From Bacillota bacterium (GTDB lineage: Bacteria > Bacillota > Clostridia > Acetivibrionales > DSM-1351): a DNA stretch of 31,762 bases. Under the pieces are notes generated by a model, which saw only the letters and a program-made list of their open reading frames with translations, was not told the origin of the DNA and searched no databases. A program made the translations under genes and the position numbers. The stretch's first letter is position 1; every line of letters starts with the position of its first letter. Location: assembly GCA_023443515.1 (NCBI GenBank), contig JAEZUC010000133.1, positions 1 through 31,762 on the forward strand, written 5' to 3'. Shown piece by piece: positions 26,376-31,762 of this stretch.

Positions 26376-26395
26376 TTTATTGAAATTTCAATAAA
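26376..26395. repeat. Perfect 20-bp palindrome
   Basis: TTTATTGAAATTTCAATAAA is its own reverse complement. It lies in the 56-bp gap between the PLP decarboxylase and U32 genes. No T-run follows on the minus strand, so termination is unlikely; it could be an operator or an mRNA hairpin. Confidence 0.7.
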
Positions 26396-26402
26396 ACCCG
26401 AC

Positions 26403-27644
26403 TTAAATTTTGCCAACTAACAGCCGAATATCACCAACAAACTGGAGAACAGCTTCTTTTGTCACATGAGGCATTATATACGCCTTGTAGCATACAATCA
26501 TTTCCTCTTTATGTTTCAATTTAAATCCATCCAAGGTATATTTTTTTTCAATCCATTCTGGAAGTAATCCCTCTGGAAGGGAATCAAAATGAAGACATAC
26601 CATGTTGGTACCCGGATCGGAAATCAGTACAGCCAATTTTTCAGCCAAAAGATTTTCAACTAAATACTCCTTCATTGAAATAAGTTTTCTTATTCTTTTT
26701 ACAAAGCCTGATATACCTAAATAATTAAAGGTTGTCCAGCAAGTTGCTGCCGCCGCCGCACTTCTTGAACTCACCAATGTTTTATCCATAACAGTTTTTG
26801 CATACTTTATAGGTATTGCAACATAATCCTGCAAATTGCGTCTGCAAAGGAATACACCAGCTGAAAAAGGTACATATCCCATTTTATGAGGATCAACAGT
26901 TAAAGACTTTACACTAGCATATTGGAATGCAAAAGGCTCCTTGTTGCAAAAAGGGTATACAAGTCCTCCAATGGCTGCATCAACATGAAGATAAAAACTG
27001 ACATCCTTATTTGTCGAATAGTCCTGTATAATTCTATCAATTTCAGCAATCGAATCACTTGTCCCCGTCATTGTATAACCTACTGTAGCAACAATTATAA
27101 TTCTGTTTCTACCGGACTTTATCTGAAAATCAATCTCTTTTATAAGTACATTTGTATCCATCTCAAAATTGTGATTATACGGGATTTCAACTATGTTTTT
27201 TATATTGTTTAAGCTACAAGCCTTATCAATTGATTGATGTGTAAGGTATGTTTTTATAAGGCAGATATTATCTGTTCCTCCTCCAAGATAATTTCTACCT
27301 ATCCAAACGCCCATAATATTACCCTCTGTACCTCCTGACGTAACATAACCATCTACTTCAATATCTCCATACAAATCACCTAACATTTCGATGAACTGTT
27401 TCTCCATTCTTCGGGTTATATTCAAGTCAGCATCATTGTTGCTGAAGGTTCCCACATGATTATCATTATATTCAAGATAATTCTTGTATGTCTCAATAGC
27501 AATAGGGTGGGGAGTGGTCTGCGGATAACCAAGAAACACTCTGCCGTTGTCCAGGCAATCATAATTTTTGCCAGGGACCATATATTCCTTAATTTTCTCC
27601 ATACTTAGCCCATTTGCGGGAAAACTCCACCTTTTTTCTAACAT
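26403..27644 (-). CDS. Group II PLP-dependent amino acid decarboxylase
   Basis: The product has 413 residues; AAAGGGG lies 6 nt before the ATG. TSGGTEGN (102-109) binds the PLP phosphate, HVDAA (Asp222) contacts the pyridine nitrogen, and the Schiff-base lysine is Lys254 in SLTVDPHKMGYVP. FLGYPQTTPHP and NDNHVGTFSNN at the N-terminus resemble bacterial histidine decarboxylases and MfnA-type tyrosine/aspartate decarboxylases. The substrate cannot be fixed by eye; an amino acid is decarboxylated to an amine. It is the first gene of the ten-gene unit and probably supplies the starting amine. Confidence 0.9.
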   Translation of the reverse strand: MLEKRWSFPANGLSMEKIKEYMVPGKNYDCLDNGRVFLGYPQTTPHPIAIETYKNYLEYNDNHVGTFSNNDADLNITRRMEKQFIEMLGDLYGDIEVDGYVTSGGTEGNIMGVWIGRNYLGGGTDNICLIKTYLTHQSIDKACSLNNIKNIVEIPYNHNFEMDTNVLIKEIDFQIKSGRNRIIIVATVGYTMTGTSDSIAEIDRIIQDYSTNKDVSFYLHVDAAIGGLVYPFCNKEPFAFQYASVKSLTVDPHKMGYVPFSAGVFLCRRNLQDYVAIPIKYAKTVMDKTLVSSRSAAAAATCWTTFNYLGISGFVKRIRKLISMKEYLVENLLAEKLAVLISDPGTNMVCLHFDSLPEGLLPEWIEKKYTLDGFKLKHKEEMIVCYKAYIMPHVTKEAVLQFVGDIRLLVGKI

Positions 27645-27699
27645 TTTATTCCCCTTTCACCAACTCTAATATAATAAAAAAGCATTAAAAAACCCTTAT

Positions 27700-27732
27700 C
27701 AAATAAAGTTTGTAATATATTTGATTTATTTG
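27700..27732. promoter_or_regulatory. Inverted repeat in the leader of the ten-gene unit
   Basis: CAAATAAA (27700-27707) and TTTATTTG (27725-27732) are perfect 8-bp arms around 17 bp, 21 bp after the -10 box in the transcribed leader. It is a candidate operator or weak hairpin. Confidence 0.35.
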
Positions 27733-27752
27733 TAAATAATTACATTTTAAAA

Positions 27753-27781
27753 AATATTACCATATATACTCACTATAGTCA
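27753..27781 (-). promoter_or_regulatory. Promoter of the ten-gene biosynthetic unit
   Basis: On the minus strand TTGACT (27781-27776) and TAATAT (27758-27753) are separated by exactly 17 bp. This is the only clear consensus promoter I found upstream of the whole 27644-17211 gene series. The leader is about 100 nt. Confidence 0.8.
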
Positions 27782-27846
27782 ATATTTTACATATTTTTCT
27801 TAGTTTGTAATATAGCCGTTATAGAGTGTATATTGCCACGGACAAT

Positions 27847-27882
27847 AAAAAAACCGACTGCTTTTAATTAAGCAAACGGTTT
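27847..27882 (-). terminator. Rho-independent terminator of the GTPase-Dus pair
   Basis: On the minus strand AAACCGTTTGCTT pairs with AAGCAGTCGGTTT (two mismatches) around a 6-nt loop and runs into seven T. It separates the Dus gene from the promoter of the ten-gene unit. Confidence 0.88.
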
Positions 27883-27900
27883 AATCAATGAATTTTATGT

Positions 27901-28836
27901 TTAAACAATCTCCTGACTCTCAAACAGTCTGGAAACTGCTTCGTCATAATCAGATAATCTTTGTGACTTCTTAATTTTCTTTGCGTACTTTTCATCGTCT
28001 ATAAAGACATTTATCATATAAAACCACAGTTCTTTCATTTTGAACAGAACATTGCGTTCCCCGGAAAGTACGTCTTTATAATCATTATATACTTTATCAT
28101 GGAACTTTTTTAGTAAATCCTTATCCAGTTTAGCAGCATTTTTTATACAGTCTGCAAATGCAGGATTCATTAATAACCCTCTTCCTAACATTACAGTACT
28201 CACATCAGGAAAGTCCTCACAAAACTCTTTATAAGCCTTTGCTGTAAAAATGTCCCCATTATAACAGACAGGATTTTTACTAAGCTCCAAGGCATCTCTG
28301 AAAACCTTCATGTTAGGCTTATTTTTGTAAAAATCCTTTTGGATTCTAGGGTGTATAATAAGCTCTTCTATTGGGTATTTGTTAAATATATTTATTAAAT
28401 CATAAAATTCCTCAGGCTGGTCTTTGCCTATCCTAGTTTTAATTGATATTTTGGTTATATCTTGAGAGAAAATTTCCTCTAAAAAGGCGTCAAGTTCTTC
28501 TTTTTTTGCAAGAAATCCGGAGCCTCTGTTTTTAGAAACTACAGTTCCGGAGGGACATCCCAAATTCAGATTTAGCTCTGTATACCCCATACTTTCGATT
28601 TTCTTGGCTGTATAGATAAAGTCTTTAGCATTATTTGTCATCAGTTGCGGAATCAAAACCAGAGACCGATTATTTTCAGGTAAAATATCTTTTAAATCTC
28701 TGGTCTTAAAGCCATCTATTTGATTTGCATTAATAAATGGAGAAAAGTATTTGTCTATGCTATTAAAAAAAGCTTTATGTGCATTTCTATAAATATAGCC
28801 GGTCAACCCCTCCATTGGTGCAAAGTAAAATTTCAT
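27901..28836 (-). CDS. tRNA-dihydrouridine synthase
   Basis: The product has 311 residues; AAAGGAG lies about 11 nt before the ATG. The FMN-dependent TIM barrel shows FAPMEGLTGYIYRN at the start, the catalytic Cys94 in NLNLGCPSG, KTRIG and IHPR strands and MLGRGLLMNP for phosphate binding. The enzyme reduces specific uridines in tRNA. The subfamily (DusB or DusC-like) cannot be settled by eye. It starts 26 bp after the TetM-like gene and should be co-transcribed with it, so both members of this pair act on translation. Confidence 0.92.
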   Translation of the reverse strand: MKFYFAPMEGLTGYIYRNAHKAFFNSIDKYFSPFINANQIDGFKTRDLKDILPENNRSLVLIPQLMTNNAKDFIYTAKKIESMGYTELNLNLGCPSGTVVSKNRGSGFLAKKEELDAFLEEIFSQDITKISIKTRIGKDQPEEFYDLINIFNKYPIEELIIHPRIQKDFYKNKPNMKVFRDALELSKNPVCYNGDIFTAKAYKEFCEDFPDVSTVMLGRGLLMNPAFADCIKNAAKLDKDLLKKFHDKVYNDYKDVLSGERNVLFKMKELWFYMINVFIDDEKYAKKIKKSQRLSDYDEAVSRLFESQEIV

Positions 28837-28862
28837 ATATTAAACTGCTCCTTTGACTTAAG

Positions 28863-31511
28863 TTATTTGCTATCCTTTTCTTTTATTAATATCTCCATTT
28901 GCTGTTTCGCTTCCTCCGGCAATGCATCCATCAGATAGCTACGGTCTCTTGCCTGTATTTCCTGAAACTTTTCTTTTATTCTTTTACTGGCCTCTTCCAC
29001 ATCAACCTTCAGCTCTCTTGCAGATAACAATTGACACCCTGCACCCCTTACAATTATCTGTTGCAATCCGTCTGAGGTTGCAACTGTTATTTTATATTTT
29101 TGCTGATTATCGTGAGCGAACTTTTCAATATACTGATCCGCAGTTTGGGCCTCTTTAGTGTATACCACATGGATGTTATGGTAACTTACTATTTCCTCAC
29201 GATGGCCTTCAACTCGATAAGCATCAAATACTACTATAATGCGGCACTGACGAATTCCCTGATAATTACTGAGTAAATCAAGAAGTTTCATTCTTGCAGC
29301 GTCTGTATCCTTATCTGAAAGCTCTTTAAGTTCAGGCCATGCAAATAAGATATTATAGCCATCCACAAGAAGGTACTCTTCTTTGTTTTCCTTCTGAGCA
29401 CTCACATAGGATTTCTTTTCATAATAACTTTCCTCGGCTGTTTTGCGTCTTTTCCAAGCAGACTTTTTCCCTTGATTTACATAATATGTTCTTTCTATAA
29501 TCCGGTCAATCTCCTCTAAACTGATAGACTGTTCTTGAGACACAGCATGTCTTTTTTCAGGTTTTTCAAGTGTATCGTCTTTTTTTTGAAGATAGCTTTC
29601 TATATGCATGTATTTCTTTACTTCATGCCAAGGAACTGAAAATCCCGTCCCATTTGCACAAAATACAGACCCGGTGGGGTTTGCCAAATCTCTTTCGGAG
29701 TCATACCCAATGCTATCTATGACCTCCTGTGTATTATGGCAGGGTTCATAACCTTTCACACTACAAAATAGCCTTCCGGCACCCTTTGTGTAGGCAGTTA
29801 CTTCTTTCTGATAATTCATCATGGTTATAACCGGAGCACTCCCCACAAGTACTGCTGTTTCACCGTTTGTCTGTGATATTTGGCTTGTGCCGTGCATTTT
29901 CTCAATATCAGTCATAGCTCTGCCTACCATTTTTTCAGGCAATTCCAACTGAAATGTATAATACGGCTCTAGGAGTATAGATTCCGCTTCCATTAATCCC
30001 TGTCTTACCGCACGGTAGGTTGCCGCTCTGAAATCGCCGCCTTCTGTATGTTTATTGTGTGCTCTTCCCGAAACAAGAGTAATATTAACATCAGTAAGGG
30101 CTGACCCTGTAAGCACTCCTTTATGCACTTTCTCTTCCAGATGGGTTAGAACTAATCTTTGCCAACTTCTGCTCAGAATATCCTCACTACATTCCGTTCC
30201 AAAATGCAGACCTCTTCCAGGCTCTCCCGGTTCCAATAAAAGATGAACTTCCGCATAATGTCTAAGAGGTTCGAAATGCCCTACTCCTTCGACAGTATTG
30301 GCAATAGTTTCCTTGTACACAATCCTCCCTGCATCGAAGGACACTGCTACTCCAAAACGGCTTTGTATCACGCTCTGCAATATTTCTATCTGCACTTCTC
30401 CCATAATCTGAGCATGTATCTCCTGTAACTGCTCATCCCATACAATATTAAGCTCCGGTTCCTCTTCTTCAATCTGTCGCAGCTTCGGGAGCATCATTCT
30501 TGGATCACAGCCTTCCGGAAGAATAATCCGGTAAAACAATACAGGCTCCAATAGCGGTGAACCTGAAGCTGACTCTATTCCCAGGCCCTCTCCCGGTCTG
30601 GTGTGATTGAGTCCCGTTACTGCGCATACCGATCCTGCCTCTGCTTCACTCACCGCCTCATATTTCTTTCCCGAATAAATACGGATTTGGTTTACTTTTT
30701 CTTCCCATTTTCCGTTTGTTAAGAGGTCTTTTACCTTTAGCTTTCCCCCTGTAAGCTTCATATGGGTAAGACGGTTTCCTTGATCGTCCCTTGTTATTTT
30801 AAATATTTTAGCCCCAAATTCTTCGGAATAGGAATGCATCGTTGTATACTTCGCAATTCCTTGCATAAATCGCTCTATACCCTCTAATTTTAAAGCCGAA
30901 CCGAAAAAACATGGAAATACTTTGCGCTCTTTTACAGCATTACTAATATGTTCAGTCTCTATATGATCTTTTTCAAGATAGGTTTCAAGAATTGTTTCAT
31001 CACACATGGACAGCTGCTCATAAAACTCCGTTGTCTCAGCCTCCCCAAATTCAATACATCCATCGTTTAACTGTTTTTTTATGTCTTTTATTAATTTGCC
31101 TTTGTCAGTCCCGTTCTGATCCATCTTGTTGACAAATATAAAGGCAGGTATATTGTACGTATCCAGTAACCGCCACAGTGTTTTTGTATGCCCTTGCACT
31201 CCATCCGCACCGCTTATAACCAAAATAGCATAATCCAGCACTTGTAGTGTTCTTTCCATTTCTGCTGAAAAATCTACATGCCCCGGTGTATCCAATAATG
31301 TAATATTAATCCCGTCTGTTTCAAATACAGCCTGCTTGGAAAAAATAGTTATACCTCGGGATCTTTCCAACTCATAGGTATCCAAATACGCATCCTTGTT
31401 GTCTACTCTTCCCAATTTTCCAATTTTACCACTAAGATAAAGGATACTTTCTGATAATGTCGTCTTGCCTGCATCAACATGTGCCAATATTCCAATGATT
31501 AGTTTTTTCAT
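28863..31511 (-). CDS. TetM/EF-G-like ribosomal GTPase fused to a NYN (Rae1/YacP-like) nuclease domain
   Basis: The start chosen is the ATG at 31511; a TTG at 31523 falls within the weak Shine-Dalgarno region. The 882-residue product has a complete TetM/TetO layout: AHVDAGKTT (G1), RGITI (G2), DTPGH (G3), NKMD (G4), then domains II-V. This is followed by about 170 extra residues from about 713 with a NYN nuclease signature: LLVDGYNI (Asp717), VVFDAY (Asp763), TADQY (Asp792) and TSDG (Asp814). Rae1/YacP, the known relative, cuts mRNA in the ribosomal A site. Classical TetM is about 640 residues. The domain IV tip reads HNKHTEGGDF where classical TetM has a Pro-containing SPVST-type loop, so tetracycline resistance is uncertain. 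A ribosome-rescue or mRNA-cleavage role is equally likely. Confidence 0.9.
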   Translation of the reverse strand: MKKLIIGILAHVDAGKTTLSESILYLSGKIGKLGRVDNKDAYLDTYELERSRGITIFSKQAVFETDGINITLLDTPGHVDFSAEMERTLQVLDYAILVISGADGVQGHTKTLWRLLDTYNIPAFIFVNKMDQNGTDKGKLIKDIKKQLNDGCIEFGEAETTEFYEQLSMCDETILETYLEKDHIETEHISNAVKERKVFPCFFGSALKLEGIERFMQGIAKYTTMHSYSEEFGAKIFKITRDDQGNRLTHMKLTGGKLKVKDLLTNGKWEEKVNQIRIYSGKKYEAVSEAEAGSVCAVTGLNHTRPGEGLGIESASGSPLLEPVLFYRIILPEGCDPRMMLPKLRQIEEEEPELNIVWDEQLQEIHAQIMGEVQIEILQSVIQSRFGVAVSFDAGRIVYKETIANTVEGVGHFEPLRHYAEVHLLLEPGEPGRGLHFGTECSEDILSRSWQRLVLTHLEEKVHKGVLTGSALTDVNITLVSGRAHNKHTEGGDFRAATYRAVRQGLMEAESILLEPYYTFQLELPEKMVGRAMTDIEKMHGTSQISQTNGETAVLVGSAPVITMMNYQKEVTAYTKGAGRLFCSVKGYEPCHNTQEVIDSIGYDSERDLANPTGSVFCANGTGFSVPWHEVKKYMHIESYLQKKDDTLEKPEKRHAVSQEQSISLEEIDRIIERTYYVNQGKKSAWKRRKTAEESYYEKKSYVSAQKENKEEYLLVDGYNILFAWPELKELSDKDTDAARMKLLDLLSNYQGIRQCRIIVVFDAYRVEGHREEIVSYHNIHVVYTKEAQTADQYIEKFAHDNQQKYKITVATSDGLQQIIVRGAGCQLLSARELKVDVEEASKRIKEKFQEIQARDRSYLMDALPEEAKQQMEILIKEKDSK

Positions 31512-31552
31512 GTTTGATTCCAAATCCTTCAGTCTTTCTGTCTGTATATATA

Positions 31553-31584
31553 GTTTAAGGCCCGTTTAAGCCTGTATGTTTAAG
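31553..31584 (-). repeat. Three CTTAAAC repeats in the GTPase gene leader
   Basis: On the minus strand CTTAAAC occurs at 31584-31578, 31570-31564 and 31559-31553, between the promoter and the ATG. The spacing is 14 and 11 nt. It could be a regulator or RNA-binding site; chance is possible in AT-rich DNA. Confidence 0.4.
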
Positions 31585-31594
31585 CTTTTATTAT

Positions 31595-31623
31595 ATGATA
31601 CCAGTATGTTTGGATTTTGACAA
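31595..31623 (-). promoter_or_regulatory. Promoter of the GTPase-Dus pair
   Basis: On the minus strand TTGTCA (31623-31618) and TATCAT (31600-31595) are separated by 17 bp, giving a leader of about 77 nt before the ATG at 31511. Confidence 0.6.
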
Positions 31624-31636
31624 TTTTGCAAGGCAT

Positions 31637-31669
31637 AAAAAAGATGCCGTTTGAAGCTGGCATTTTTTA
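31637..31669. terminator. Bidirectional terminator near right edge
   Basis: ATGCC and GGCAT, flanked by A and T runs, form a hairpin with T tails on both strands. It most likely ends a gene beyond the right edge. An attenuator for the GTPase gene is less likely because a promoter lies downstream of it. Confidence 0.65.
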
Positions 31670-31762
31670 GTATCCATATTATGTCCAATCTCATTCTAAT
31701 GCCTTTATTATAAATGACTTTGAAATATACATAGCTTTTATCATCTTATTGAAGCGAGTATA

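Noticed and set aside
17211..27644. Closthioamide-type cluster of cellulolytic Clostridia
   Set aside because: No adenylation or carrier-protein genes or other hallmarks of that pathway are present; the enzyme families differ.
28863..31511. Straight call as a tetracycline resistance gene tet(M)
   Set aside because: The protein is about 240 residues longer than classical TetM, has a different domain IV tip and an added nuclease-like domain, so resistance is not established.
31637..31669. TetM-type transcription attenuator
   Set aside because: A good promoter lies between this hairpin and the gene, and the hairpin has T tails on both strands, so it fits better as the terminator of a neighbouring gene.
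1..31762. Mobile element or phage island carrying the biosynthetic unit
   Set aside because: No transposase, integrase, tRNA attachment site or long terminal repeats were found; base composition looks even across the window by eye.

Overview
The window is AT-rich with dense Shine-Dalgarno sites, several TTG/GTG starts and compact hairpin-T-run terminators. This is typical of a Clostridia genome. The neighbourhood (a giant secreted beta-helix protein, a GH4 glycosidase, AraC regulators, a Gfo/Idh/MocA sugar operon) suggests a plant-polysaccharide-degrading anaerobe, perhaps of the Ruminiclostridium type. That placement is an inference from gene content. I saw no rRNA, tRNA, transposase, phage gene or CRISPR array.

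Layout. (1) 1-3625, minus: the first 1208 codons of a secreted protein with a tandemly duplicated parallel beta-helix module; it runs off the left edge. (2) 3852-4883, minus: a SurA/PrsA-like lipoprotein. (3) 5294-13015: two carbohydrate blocks. Each has an AraC regulator on the minus strand divergent from plus-strand catabolic genes: first a GH4 glycosidase, then a four-gene operon of a xylose-isomerase-like TIM barrel and three Gfo/Idh/MocA proteins, closed by a terminator. (4) 13198-14638, minus: a nitroreductase and a SAM methyltransferase. (5) 15041-17149, plus: a HelD-type helicase with a clear promoter. (6) 17211-27644, minus: ten closely spaced genes that look like one transcription unit, with a consensus promoter at 27753-27781 and a bidirectional terminator at 17171-17203. 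(7) 27901-31511, minus: a TetM/EF-G-like GTPase fused to a NYN (Rae1/YacP-like) nuclease domain, followed by a tRNA-dihydrouridine synthase.

The most interesting part is block 6. In transcription order it encodes a group II PLP decarboxylase, a U32-family protein with four clustered cysteines, a GHMP-fold kinase-like protein, a CobD/HisC-like PLP enzyme, a HAD phosphatase, a SAM methyltransferase, a methylthiotransferase-like radical SAM protein, a B12-type radical SAM protein, a second SAM methyltransferase and a CAT-fold acetyltransferase. There is no NRPS, PKS, RiPP precursor or transporter. It looks like a small-molecule pathway built only from tailoring-type, oxygen-independent enzymes. 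A plausible flow is amine formation, oxygen-independent hydroxylation, phosphorylation, PLP chemistry, dephosphorylation, C-, S- or N-methylation and acetylation. The order and the product are speculation. The second highlight is the TetM-like GTPase fused to a ribosome-associated nuclease domain.
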